The position numbers and the translations under genes were made by a program. 64,000 bases of DNA from Paractinoplanes durhamensis. Lineage in GTDB: Bacteria; Actinomycetota; Actinomycetes; Mycobacteriales; Micromonosporaceae. This document shows positions 37,295 through 45,188 of the stretch, piece after piece. The notes beneath the pieces were generated by a model. The model saw only the letters and a list, made by a program, of their open reading frames with translations. It was not told the DNA's origin and did no database searches. The stretch covers positions 1 to 64,000 of the forward strand of contig NZ_BOML01000037.1 of assembly GCF_016862175.1 (NCBI RefSeq), read 5' to 3'. The first letter of the stretch is position 1; each line of letters opens with the position of its first letter.

Positions 37295-37996
37295 ATGACC
37301 ATGGACCCACTCGTTCTCCTTACCGATGTCGACCGGGCGACCGAAGCCCTGATCAGGACGGCCTCGGATCTCGATCCGGCGGTGGTGTCGCAGCCGTCGC
37401 TGCTGCCCGGCTGGACGGTCGGGCACGTGCTCACCCACGTCGCCCGCAACGCCGACGCGTACACCCGGCTGCTCACCGGGGCCCGGACCGGCACCCAGGC
37501 CGAGGCGTACGCGCCGGGGCAGCGCGACGCCGACATCGAGGCCGGCGCCGGCCGGCCGCTGCGCGAGCAGATCATCGACATCCGCGACTCGCACGAGCGT
37601 TTCGCCGACGCGGGCGCGGCCATGCCGGCCGAGGCCTGGACGTTCCACCTCGACTTCATCCGGATGCCGGCGGCCGGCGCACCGTGGGCCCGGCTGCGCG
37701 AGGTCGAGGTGCACCACGTCGACCTGGCGCTGTCCTACACGCCGGCCGACTGGACCGACGCGTTCGCGCTGCGGCTGCTCCGCGAGATCGTCACCACCGC
37801 CGGCCCGGACGCACCGCCGATGATGCTGCGGCCGTTCGGCATCGAGCACGCGCTGACCATCGGCGACGCGGACAACCCGCCGGTGATCGGCGGCCCGACC
37901 AAGTCGATCGCCGCCTGGCTGTCCGGCCGCGGCGACGGCACCGACCTCACCGTCGCGCCCGACGGCGAGCTGCCGATCCCCGCGAGGTGGAAGTGA
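37295..37996 (+). CDS. Mycothiol-dependent maleylpyruvate isomerase family protein
   Basis: A 233-residue MDMPI protein. The metal ligands are recognisable: His in VGHVLTHVARNADAY and the Glu-x3-His pair in REVEVHHVDL, matching His52, Glu144 and His148 of the characterised Corynebacterium enzyme. That enzyme isomerises maleylpyruvate in gentisate breakdown; no gentisate genes are seen here, so another mycothiol-linked reaction is likely. The ATG at 37295 is used; an ATG two codons later is possible. The stop abuts the MBL-fold gene, suggesting a two-gene unit for glyoxalase-like detoxification (inference). Confidence 0.88.
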   Translation: MTMDPLVLLTDVDRATEALIRTASDLDPAVVSQPSLLPGWTVGHVLTHVARNADAYTRLLTGARTGTQAEAYAPGQRDADIEAGAGRPLREQIIDIRDSHERFADAGAAMPAEAWTFHLDFIRMPAAGAPWARLREVEVHHVDLALSYTPADWTDAFALRLLREIVTTAGPDAPPMMLRPFGIEHALTIGDADNPPVIGGPTKSIAAWLSGRGDGTDLTVAPDGELPIPARWK

Positions 37997-37998
37997 TC

Positions 37999-38646
37999 AT
38001 GGCCTACACCGGAGACGTCCGCCGGGGCAGCGCCCCGGCCACCCGCACCCTCGACCACCTGACCGTGACCAAGGTGTCGGTCGGGCCCACCGACAACAAC
38101 GCCTACCTGCTGCGCTGCGGCGACGACCGGGTGCTGATCGACGCCGCCAACGACGCGCCGGCCCTGCTCGAGCTGATCGGCGAGGCCGGTATCCGCGCGG
38201 TGATCACCACCCACCGGCACTACGACCACTGGCAGGCCCTGGCCGCGGTGGTCGAGGCGACCGGCGCCCGCTCCCTCGCGCACGCCGCCGACGCCGCCGA
38301 GATCCCGGTGGTCACCGACACCCTCGCCGACGGCGACAAGATCCCGGTCGGCGAGGGCGAGCTCGAGGTGATCCACCTGGTCGGGCACACGCCCGGCTCG
38401 ATCGCCCTGCTCTACCGCGACCCGAACGGCCACGCCCACCTGTGGACCGGGGATTCGCTGTTCCCCGGCGGGGTCGGCAACACCGGCCAGGACGCGGCCC
38501 GGTTCGGCTCGCTGATCGACGACGTCGAGCACAAGCTGTTCGACCGGCTGCCCGACGACACCTGGTTCTACCCGGGCCACGGCAAAGACTCCACGCTCGG
38601 CACCGAGCGCCCGCACCTGGCCGAGTGGCGCGAACGCGGCTGGTGA
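37999..38646 (+). CDS. MBL-fold metallo-hydrolase
   Basis: A 215-residue metallo-beta-lactamase-fold protein. The metal motif THRHYDHW (HxHxDH), the second-site GHTPGS histidine, the WTGDSLF aspartate and the YPGHGKDS histidine are all in place, the layout of glyoxalase II-like hydrolases that cleave thioesters. It starts 2 bp after the MDMPI stop; a GTG at 37993 overlapping that stop is an alternative. Together they could process mycothiol conjugates, which is inference. Confidence 0.88.
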   Translation: MAYTGDVRRGSAPATRTLDHLTVTKVSVGPTDNNAYLLRCGDDRVLIDAANDAPALLELIGEAGIRAVITTHRHYDHWQALAAVVEATGARSLAHAADAAEIPVVTDTLADGDKIPVGEGELEVIHLVGHTPGSIALLYRDPNGHAHLWTGDSLFPGGVGNTGQDAARFGSLIDDVEHKLFDRLPDDTWFYPGHGKDSTLGTERPHLAEWRERGW

Positions 38647-38683
38647 ATGCAACAGATCCGGGGTCCGGTGGTGTAGTCAGCAT

Positions 38684-39169
38684 GTGAGCAGATTTCCGGG
38701 TGCCGACTTCGAGGCCTATGTGCGTGAGGTCAGCCCCGGGCTGCTCCGCTTCGCGCACGTGCTCACGCTGCACCGGGCCGAGGCCGAGGATCTGGCCCAG
38801 GAGACCCTGATCCGGGTCGGCCTGGCCTGGTCGCGGGTGCGGCGGGACGGCAACCCGGTCGGGTATGCCCAGCGCACGCTGCTCAACCTGTTCCTCAACC
38901 GGCGGCGCCGGCGGGCCGACATCCCGGTGGCGGCGGTGCCGGAGGTCACCGGCGAGGACGTCGCGCTCGCGGCGGTGGACGCCGCCGACGGCGTACGCAA
39001 TCTGCTTGCTTCTCTTCCGCGGAAGCAGCGGGCCGCGGTGGCCATGCGATATGTCCTGGATCTGCCGGACGAGCGGATCGGTGAGCTGCTCGGGTGCAGC
39101 CCGCAGACGGTCCGGTCACAGGTGTCGCGGGGCCTTGCCGCCCTGCGCGCGCAGGAGGGGTCACGATGA
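38684..39169 (+). CDS. SigE-family RNA polymerase sigma factor (cassette A)
   Basis: A 161-residue ECF-like sigma factor of the SigE family. Region 2 contains AEAEDLAQETLIRVGLAWSRV and region 4 contains LPDERIGELLGCSPQTVRSQVSRGLAAL. The GTG at 38684 is used. The stop overlaps the start of a membrane protein gene by 4 bp (ATGA), the usual place of an anti-sigma factor. A mirror-image cassette of the same kind meets it tail to tail at 39741. Confidence 0.88.
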   Translation: MSRFPGADFEAYVREVSPGLLRFAHVLTLHRAEAEDLAQETLIRVGLAWSRVRRDGNPVGYAQRTLLNLFLNRRRRRADIPVAAVPEVTGEDVALAAVDAADGVRNLLASLPRKQRAAVAMRYVLDLPDERIGELLGCSPQTVRSQVSRGLAALRAQEGSR

Positions 39170-39744
39170 GCTGGGATATTCCGGTCAGCGAGGACTTTAT
39201 CCGTAAAGTTCGGGGTGGGGTGCGGCGGCGCCGCCTGATCCGCCGCGTGACGGCGGCGGCCGCGGTCCTGATCGCCGCGGGCGCCGTCACCACCGTCCAC
39301 GACCGATCGCAGCAGCCGCCACCGGTGGTCGCCCCGGCGATCGGCGAGGTGCTGGACGGCTACCGCATCACCTGGCTGCCCGACGGGACCGTCCGGACCG
39401 GCCCGGACAGCGCCTTCCATGAGGAGGGCGCCAAGCCGGTGTTCCAGCTCCGGAGCCGGCGCTTCGACCGGGGCACCGGCCGGTCGCTCTGGATCTCCGT
39501 CATGCGCCCCGGGTCGAACGCCACCACCGCACAGGTCCGGGCCTGGGCCGTCACCGACGCCAAGCCGGTGAACACCTTCCCCGCACCGGCCGGCAACGCC
39601 GAATTGCTGGCGCATGCCGGCACCGAGACCACCACCTACCTGGCAGTGATCACCACCCCGGACGGGGTGGTGATCACCGTGGAGGCCACCGGATGGTTCA
39701 CCGCGGCCGAGGTCGAGTCGGTCGCACGCGGGATAGACGGTTAG
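39166..39744 (+). CDS. Single-pass membrane protein, putative anti-sigma partner (cassette A)
   Basis: A 192-residue protein: a 27-residue basic cytoplasmic N-terminus (VRRRRLIRR), one membrane segment (~28-44, VTAAAAVLIAAGAV) and an outer domain of ~145 residues. There is no zinc-anti-sigma HxxxCxxC motif, so any hold on the sigma factor would use another fold. The C-terminal pattern TPDGVVITVEATGWFTAAEV resembles that of the partner in cassette B. Function is inferred from the ATGA overlap with the sigma gene. Confidence 0.7.
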   Translation: MSWDIPVSEDFIRKVRGGVRRRRLIRRVTAAAAVLIAAGAVTTVHDRSQQPPPVVAPAIGEVLDGYRITWLPDGTVRTGPDSAFHEEGAKPVFQLRSRRFDRGTGRSLWISVMRPGSNATTAQVRAWAVTDAKPVNTFPAPAGNAELLAHAGTETTTYLAVITTPDGVVITVEATGWFTAAEVESVARGIDG

Positions 39745-40397
39745 CCGACGCCCTGGACCGCGCCCTCGAGCACGTGCAGGCCGGCCCCGAACTCGACGAA
39801 GTCCGCGGTGGTCCAGCCGCTGGCGTCCCAGATCTGCGCCAGGAGCCAGATGCCGTCCGGCTGCTGCACCCAGAGGTTGCGGGTGGCACCGCCGTCGGTC
39901 GGGGTGTTGATCACGCCAGGCCGGCCGGCGACCGTGACGTTCGTGCCGGTGGGCGTGCGCTTGTCGTCCTTCGATTGCAGCATCACGGCGATCTTGCCGA
40001 CGAAGCTGTTGACCTCTTTGTCCTTGAAGCCCTTGGGGGCGATCGTCAGGACGGATTCGTTGACGCCCTGCAGCTCCCAGCCGTCGGGCACCTTGTCGAT
40101 GGTGAAGCCCTTCGGCTGCTCACCGTGGTAGGCGACGAGCCTGGCGGTGGACACCGGCGACTTCGCGGCCGGGGCCGCCGCGGTCTGGTTGCCCGGCGCG
40201 GCGGACTGGTTGGTCGTGCCGTACACCACCGCCGCGGCCAGTGCGGCCACCGCGAAGGCCGACGCACCGGCACCGCGCAGCACCCGGCGGCGGCCCAGCG
40301 CGCGCTTGCCGCGGGCGAGGTCGGCATCCGCCTGCTGGGCCGAGGTGTCGCCGGCCGACCCGGCGATCATGGACAGACGGTCCTGCAGATCCTTCAT
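39741..40397 (-). CDS. Single-pass membrane protein, putative anti-sigma partner (cassette B)
   Basis: A 218-residue protein: a ~40-residue cytoplasmic part ending GKRALGRRRVLRG, one membrane segment (~42-60, ASAFAVAALAAAVVYG) and an outer domain of ~155 residues with a Pro/Ala/Thr linker. It lacks a zinc-anti-sigma motif. QPDGIWLLAQIWDASGWTTADFV near the end resembles the same region in cassette A. The ATG at 40397 overlaps the sigma gene stop by 4 bp, and its stop overlaps the convergent gene by 4 bp. Confidence 0.7.
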   Translation of the reverse strand: MKDLQDRLSMIAGSAGDTSAQQADADLARGKRALGRRRVLRGAGASAFAVAALAAAVVYGTTNQSAAPGNQTAAAPAAKSPVSTARLVAYHGEQPKGFTIDKVPDGWELQGVNESVLTIAPKGFKDKEVNSFVGKIAVMLQSKDDKRTPTGTNVTVAGRPGVINTPTDGGATRNLWVQQPDGIWLLAQIWDASGWTTADFVEFGAGLHVLEGAVQGVG

Positions 40398-40903
40398 CGG
40401 ATCACTCCTGTCAACGGAAGTTCCATGACCTCCCGGAGCCGGTCGAGGGCCCGGGCGGTCTGGCTTTTCACCGTTCCCTCGGAGCATCCGAGGGCGTCGG
40501 CGGTGTCGGCGACGTCCAGGTCGTAGAAGTAGCGGAACACCAGGGCGGCCCGCATCTTCGGGGGCAGCTCGCGCAGTGCCGCGCGCAGCCCGTCGGAGCG
40601 GTCGTCCAGGTATGCCGACGTCGCGTGCGGGCGGTCCGGCAGCTGGGCCATCGACCGCTCGTGGCGGCGCCACCACCGACGTTTCTCGTCGGTCAGGGCG
40701 TTCACCAGGGTGCGGCGCAGGTAGCCGTCCGGGTTGTCCGCGCGCCGGAAAGCCGGCCAGGCGACATACAGCTTGGTCAGGGTGCTTTGGACCAGATCCT
40801 CGGCCAGATGTCCGTCACCCGCCGTCAGCAAGGTCGCCGTACGCACCAACCCCGCTCGCTTCTCGAGCACGAAGCTGTGGAACTGCTCGTCACGCTCTGT
40901 CAT
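40394..40903 (-). CDS. SigE-family RNA polymerase sigma factor (cassette B)
   Basis: A 169-residue SigE-family sigma factor. Region 2 holds GHLAEDLVQSTLTKLYVAWPAF and region 4 DVADTADALGCSEGTVKSQTARALDRL. It is clearly related to the sigma factor of cassette A and has the same ATGA link to a membrane protein. The ATG at 40903 is followed by MTERDEQFHSFV. It faces the NCS1 permease gene across a 130-bp divergent promoter region. Confidence 0.9.
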   Translation of the reverse strand: MTERDEQFHSFVLEKRAGLVRTATLLTAGDGHLAEDLVQSTLTKLYVAWPAFRRADNPDGYLRRTLVNALTDEKRRWWRRHERSMAQLPDRPHATSAYLDDRSDGLRAALRELPPKMRAALVFRYFYDLDVADTADALGCSEGTVKSQTARALDRLREVMELPLTGVIR

Positions 40904-41033
40904 TCACGTGCCCTCCTTCGCTCTCACAGCCCCATGACGACTGGCAGCTCCGAACGGTTGCATGGGCGCGCGAGACGGGAAGATATACATTTCCGCTCAT
41001 CGCTGCGAAACGCGGGATTCCTAGCTTGTTCGT

Positions 41034-42554
41034 ATGGCCGACATCACCTCGAGCACGCCACAGGACCTGGTCGAAGCCGCCGGCATGCCGGTCGGCAGCG
41101 GCGTCATCAAGCCCTCCTACGATCCACGGCTGACGAACGAGGACCTCGCGCCTCTGGAGGATCAGCACTGGGGTTCCTACAACATTTTCGCGTTCTGGAT
41201 GTCCGACGTGCACAGCGTCGGTGGCTACGTCACCGCGGGCAGCCTGTTCGCGCTGGGCCTGTCCAGTTGGCAGGTGCTCGTCTCGCTGGTCGTGGGCATC
41301 ACGATCGTCTACTTCTTCTGCAATCTGGTGGCCAAGCCCTCCCAGCAGACCGGGGTGCCCTATCCGGTGATCAACCGGGCGGCGTTCGGGGTGCTCGGCG
41401 CGAACGTGCCGGCGATCATCCGGGGGGCGATCGCGGTCGCCTGGTACGGCATCCAGACGTACCTGGCCTCGGCGGCCCTTGATGTCGTGGTTCTGAAGAT
41501 CTGGCCGGGGCTCATGCCGTACGCAGATGTCGATCTTCATGGTTTTCTCGGTCTTCCGCTGCTCGGCTGGTGCACCTACGCGATCCTGTGGGTGTTGCAG
41601 GCGGCGGTCTTCTGGACCGGCATGGAGACGATCCGACGGTTCATCGACTTCTGCGGGCCGGCCGTCTACGTGGTGATGTTCGTGCTCGCCGGTTACCTGA
41701 TCTACAAGGCGGGCTGGGGCTCGATCAACCTGTCCCTCGGCGACGTGAAATACCACGGCTGGGATGCCCTGCCGATCATGCTCGGCGCCATCGCCCTGGT
41801 CGTGTCGTACTTCTCCGGGCCGATGCTGAATTTCGGTGACTTCTCCAGATATGGGAAGTCGTTCAAGGCGGTCAAGACCGGCAACCTGCTCGGGCTGCCG
41901 CTCAACTTCCTGATGTTCTCGATCCTGGTCGTCGTCACCGCGTCGCTGACCATCCCGGTCTTCGGCGAGTTGATCACCGACCCGGTCTCCACCGTGGCGC
42001 GCATCGACAGCACGTTCGCGATCGTGCTCGGCGCCCTGACCTTCACCATCGCCACGATCGGCATCAACATCGTCGCCAACTTCATCTCGCCGGCGTTCGA
42101 CTTCTCCAACGTCTCCCCGCAGCGGATCAGCTGGCGGGCCGGCGGCATGATCGCCGCGGTCGGCTCGGTGCTGATCACCCCGTGGAACCTCTACAACAAC
42201 CCGGACGTCATCCACTACACCCTGGAAACCCTCGGTGCCTTCATCGGACCGCTGTTCGGGGTGCTGATCGCCGACTTCTACCTGGTGCGCCGGCAGCAGG
42301 TGGACGTGGACGACATGTTCACCATGGAGCCCACCGGCCGGTACTTCTACCGCAAGGGCGTCAACCCGGCGGCGGTCATCGCCACCGCGGCCGGCGCGGT
42401 CGTGGCGATGATCCCGGTGCTCTGGACCGGCGGCCCGCACATGCACACCCTGGCCCAGTACAGCTGGTTCATCGGCATGGGCCTCGGCCTGGTCGTCTAC
42501 CTGGCCCTGGTCCCGGCGACCAACGTCAAGCAGCTCAGCCGGGTCCCGGTCTGA
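41034..42554 (+). CDS. NCS1-family nucleobase / hydantoin permease
   Basis: A 506-residue transporter of the nucleobase-cation-symport-1 family with about twelve membrane segments. The family start PLEDQHWGSYNIFAFWMSDVHSVGGY and the inner block GPMLNFGDFSRYGKS are present. Substrates of relatives include hydantoins, allantoin, uracil and cytosine. The next gene is a hydantoin/Asp-Glu racemase overlapping by one base, which favours a hydantoin- or allantoin-type substrate (inference). Confidence 0.88.
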   Translation: MADITSSTPQDLVEAAGMPVGSGVIKPSYDPRLTNEDLAPLEDQHWGSYNIFAFWMSDVHSVGGYVTAGSLFALGLSSWQVLVSLVVGITIVYFFCNLVAKPSQQTGVPYPVINRAAFGVLGANVPAIIRGAIAVAWYGIQTYLASAALDVVVLKIWPGLMPYADVDLHGFLGLPLLGWCTYAILWVLQAAVFWTGMETIRRFIDFCGPAVYVVMFVLAGYLIYKAGWGSINLSLGDVKYHGWDALPIMLGAIALVVSYFSGPMLNFGDFSRYGKSFKAVKTGNLLGLPLNFLMFSILVVVTASLTIPVFGELITDPVSTVARIDSTFAIVLGALTFTIATIGINIVANFISPAFDFSNVSPQRISWRAGGMIAAVGSVLITPWNLYNNPDVIHYTLETLGAFIGPLFGVLIADFYLVRRQQVDVDDMFTMEPTGRYFYRKGVNPAAVIATAAGAVVAMIPVLWTGGPHMHTLAQYSWFIGMGLGLVVYLALVPATNVKQLSRVPV

Positions 42555-43288
42555 TGCTCGTCCGGGTCGTCAACCCCAACACCACGGAGTCGATGACCGC
42601 ATTGATCGAGGCGACCGCCCGGGCCGTGACCGGCCCGGGCGTCACCCTCGAGGCGGTCACGCCGGCGATGGGCCCGGCCTCGATCGAGAGCCACTACGAC
42701 GAGGCGCTCGCCGTGCCCGGGCTGCTCGCGGCGGTCGCCGAGGGCGAACGGGACTTCGTCGACGGGTACGTGGTGGCCTGCTTCGGCGATCCCGGTCTCG
42801 ACGCGGCCCGGGAGTTGGCGCGCGGCCCGGTGGTCGGCATCGCGGAGGCGGCGATGCACGCGGCGATGCTGGTCGGGCGGGGCTTCAGCGTGGTGACCAC
42901 GCTGGATCGCACCCGCGGGCGGGCCTGGGACCTGGCCGCCCGCTACGCCCCGGCCGGCGCCTGCCGCGGGGTGTACGCCTGCGACATCCCGGTACTCGCC
43001 CTGGAGAGTGACCCCACCGTCATCGAACGGGTGGTGGCGCTGGCCCGGCTGGCCCTGGAGAAGGACGGCTCCGATGTGATCGTGCTGGGCTGCGCCGGGA
43101 TGGCCGACCTGTGCGCGGCCGCCACCGCCGAGCTCGGGGTGCCGGTCATCGACGGGGTGGCCGCCGCCACGCTGCTGGTCCAGGCCCTGATCACGCTGGG
43201 GGTGGGCACGTCGAAACGCGGCGAGTACGCCGAGCCGCCGGCCAAGTCGTACACCGGACTGCTGACCCCGTTCCACCGCCCTGCTTGA
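42554..43288 (+). CDS. Asp/Glu/hydantoin racemase family protein
   Basis: A 244-residue cofactor-independent racemase. The two catalytic cysteines are in VVACFGDPGL and VLGCAGMADL, and the family start VRVVNPNTTESMTALIE is present. Relatives racemise 5-substituted hydantoins or allantoin. The ATG overlaps the permease stop by one base (TGATG). No hydantoinase or allantoinase gene is in the window, so the pathway is incomplete here. Confidence 0.9.
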   Translation: MLVRVVNPNTTESMTALIEATARAVTGPGVTLEAVTPAMGPASIESHYDEALAVPGLLAAVAEGERDFVDGYVVACFGDPGLDAARELARGPVVGIAEAAMHAAMLVGRGFSVVTTLDRTRGRAWDLAARYAPAGACRGVYACDIPVLALESDPTVIERVVALARLALEKDGSDVIVLGCAGMADLCAAATAELGVPVIDGVAAATLLVQALITLGVGTSKRGEYAEPPAKSYTGLLTPFHRPA

Positions 43289-43306
43289 AAGCGGAAGAAT
43301 GGGGCG

Positions 43307-43531
43307 GTGAGCGTCAAGGGATACCAGGAACGGTTCGACCGGACAGCCGCCGAGTGGCGGACCGCCGACCGGGGCGAGGGCGGCGGGAACCGCGTCGAGG
43401 TCGCCCTGCTGCCGGACGGCGGCTGGGCGGTGCGCGACTCCCGCGACCCGGAGGGCCCGATCCTGTTCTTCACCCCGGCCGAGGTGCACGCGTTCGTGGC
43501 CGGCGTGAAGGACGGCGAGTTCGACACCTAG
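43307..43531 (+). CDS. DUF397 domain protein
   Basis: A 74-residue protein matching the DUF397 pattern: an N-terminal tryptophan (EWRTAD), then RVEVALLPDGGWAVRDSRDPEGPILFFTPAEVHAFVAGVKDGEFD. Such proteins are abundant in actinomycetes and usually sit next to an XRE-family regulator in a toxin-antitoxin-like or developmental pair. No XRE gene is adjacent. The GTG at 43307 lies 18 bp after the racemase stop. Confidence 0.85.
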   Translation: MSVKGYQERFDRTAAEWRTADRGEGGGNRVEVALLPDGGWAVRDSRDPEGPILFFTPAEVHAFVAGVKDGEFDT

Positions 43532-43599
43532 AAGTCGTTCATGAACCGGGCGGGTGGGTAAGCACAGAGTGACCGCACCCGCCACCGGAAGGACGCGAG

Positions 43600-43764
43600 A
43601 TGACGAGCCCGGACCGCTACCCGCCGCTCGACCCCGGCGCACCGATCCCGGACGACCCGGGCGAACTCTCCCCGGACACCCCGGACACGCTGCCGCCGGC
43701 CCCGGTGGAACCGATCGTCGAGCCCACCCCGGACCGGCCGGACGAGGTGCCCGAACCGGCCTGA
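43600..43764 (+). CDS. Small proline-rich protein (54 aa)
   Basis: An open frame of 54 residues beginning MTSPDRYPPLDPGAPIPDDP and ending DEVPEPA. It is rich in Pro, Asp and Glu. GGAAGGA lies 6-12 bases before the ATG, a very good ribosome binding site, and nearly all third positions are G or C. It overlaps the 3' end of the GntR-family gene in antisense by about 150 bp. The protein is probably disordered and its function is unknown. Confidence 0.6.
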   Translation: MTSPDRYPPLDPGAPIPDDPGELSPDTPDTLPPAPVEPIVEPTPDRPDEVPEPA

Positions 43765-44474
43765 TCATCCGGCTCGAACAGCCCGGTGTCCTGCGGCAGG
43801 GCACCGATCGCCGCCTGCAGCCGGTGATGGTGCGCGGCGAAGACGGCGGTCAGCGCGTCGGCGTCCCGGGCGCAGAAGGCGGCCAGCATGCCGGCGTGAT
43901 CGGCGTGCAGCAGCGCCCGGTCGCCGCCGCCCAGGTGGGTCATCGCCTGCTGCGGCTCGGTCATGTTCCAGGCCGCGTCCAGCATGTGCAGCAGCCGCCG
44001 CATCCGGCACGGCCGGATCAGCGCCAGGTGGAAACGGCGGCTCTCCCGGTGGTAGAGCCGCCCGTCGTACGCGTCGACCGCCGCGTCCAGCGCACCGTGC
44101 GCGGCCCGCGCCTGCCGGTCGTCGTCCTCGGTGGCCAGCTCGATCGCGGCCCGCAGCGCCGCCGTCTCGAGCGCCTCCCGCACCAGATAGATCTCGGTGA
44201 ACTCGTTGGCCGTCATGGTCGCCACCCGGTAGCCGCCGTTCGGCCGGTGGTCGACCAGGCCCTCGCCGATCAGCGTCATCAGTGCCTCGCGCACCGGGAT
44301 CCGGCTGACCCCGAACGCCGCCGCGACCGCGTCGACCGGGATCGCCGAGCCGGGCGGCACCTCGCCGTCGAGGATGATGCCGCGCAATTCATCGACGATC
44401 GCGGCGTGCGGACTGGCCGGCGGGCGCCCGGCAAGCCGCGAGATCAGGATCGACCGGCGGCGCGGACCAGACAT
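43617..44474 (-). CDS. GntR-family (FCD) transcriptional regulator
   Basis: A 285-residue regulator. The winged helix is at ~25-90 (IVDELRGIILDGEVPPGSAI...GVSRIPVREALMTLIGEGLVDHRPNGGYRV), followed by an FCD ligand domain (EIYLVREALETAALRAAIEL, FHLALIRPCRMRRLL). The domain ends near residue 235; the last 50 residues are a Ser/Gly tail that is antisense to the small proline-rich gene and may not be biologically important. It probably controls the flanking permease/racemase and hydrolase genes. Confidence 0.85.
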   Translation of the reverse strand: MSGPRRRSILISRLAGRPPASPHAAIVDELRGIILDGEVPPGSAIPVDAVAAAFGVSRIPVREALMTLIGEGLVDHRPNGGYRVATMTANEFTEIYLVREALETAALRAAIELATEDDDRQARAAHGALDAAVDAYDGRLYHRESRRFHLALIRPCRMRRLLHMLDAAWNMTEPQQAMTHLGGGDRALLHADHAGMLAAFCARDADALTAVFAAHHHRLQAAIGALPQDTGLFEPDDQAGSGTSSGRSGVGSTIGSTGAGGSVSGVSGESSPGSSGIGAPGSSGG

Positions 44475-44497
44475 GCCCGGACCATAATCCGCCCTCG

Positions 44498-45112
44498 TTA
44501 CAGCGCCGCTACGACGGCCGACGACTCCACCGGAATCGAGAACATCGGGAAGTCGTACGCGATCGCGTTGTCGTGCGCCTCCGGCGAGGTGGCCGCCATG
44601 CAGTCGGTGACGGTGATGACCCGGTACCCGTTCTCGTAGGCGCTGCGCATCGTCGACTCGACACAGCAGTTGGTCAGGAACCCGCCGATGATCACCGTCT
44701 CGATGCCCTTGCTGCGCAGGATGAAGTCGAGGTTGGTGCTGGCGAAGGTGTCCAGGCCGCGCTTGCCCTCGATGACGATGTCACTCTCGGCCGGGGCCAG
44801 CTGGTCGACGATTGCCGCACCCCAGGTGCCCTTCACGAACGCGTTGCCGTCCACGACGCCCTTGAGGATCCCGTACGGATGGCGGGTCAGCTCCCCGTAG
44901 CCGGGCGCGAACGTGATCGGCGCGTGCATGACGGTCACCCCGGCGGCCCGGGCCGCCTCGACCAGCGCCACCGTCTTGGCCAGCATCCCGGTCTTGTCCA
45001 TCACCGGCGCCACCGCGCCGTGCAGGACCCCGCCCTCGCTGGTGAACTCGTTCTGGAACTCGATCAGCACGACCGCCGTCTTCGCCGGGTCGAGCTGCAG
45101 TGTCTCCGTCAT
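44498..45112 (-). CDS. Isochorismatase-family cysteine hydrolase
   Basis: A 204-residue hydrolase of the isochorismatase superfamily. The catalytic cysteine is Cys150 (LTNCCVESTMR) and the lysine is Lys117 (IEGKRGLD). The usual catalytic Asp of the DxQNDF motif is Glu18 here (VLIEFQNEF), with the later Asp also Glu. Relatives cleave N-carbamoyl amides, ureidoacrylate or nicotinamide. Next to the GntR regulator and NCS1 permease it may act in nitrogen recovery from nucleobases or hydantoins (inference). Confidence 0.85.
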   Translation of the reverse strand: MTETLQLDPAKTAVVLIEFQNEFTSEGGVLHGAVAPVMDKTGMLAKTVALVEAARAAGVTVMHAPITFAPGYGELTRHPYGILKGVVDGNAFVKGTWGAAIVDQLAPAESDIVIEGKRGLDTFASTNLDFILRSKGIETVIIGGFLTNCCVESTMRSAYENGYRVITVTDCMAATSPEAHDNAIAYDFPMFSIPVESSAVVAAL

Positions 45113-45188
45113 GGCACGCCTCCTGTGGGCCTCGTCACTCTCGTTGCCAGGCTAGGCTCGATCACAGGGTGAAACCAGGAGGCCACGG

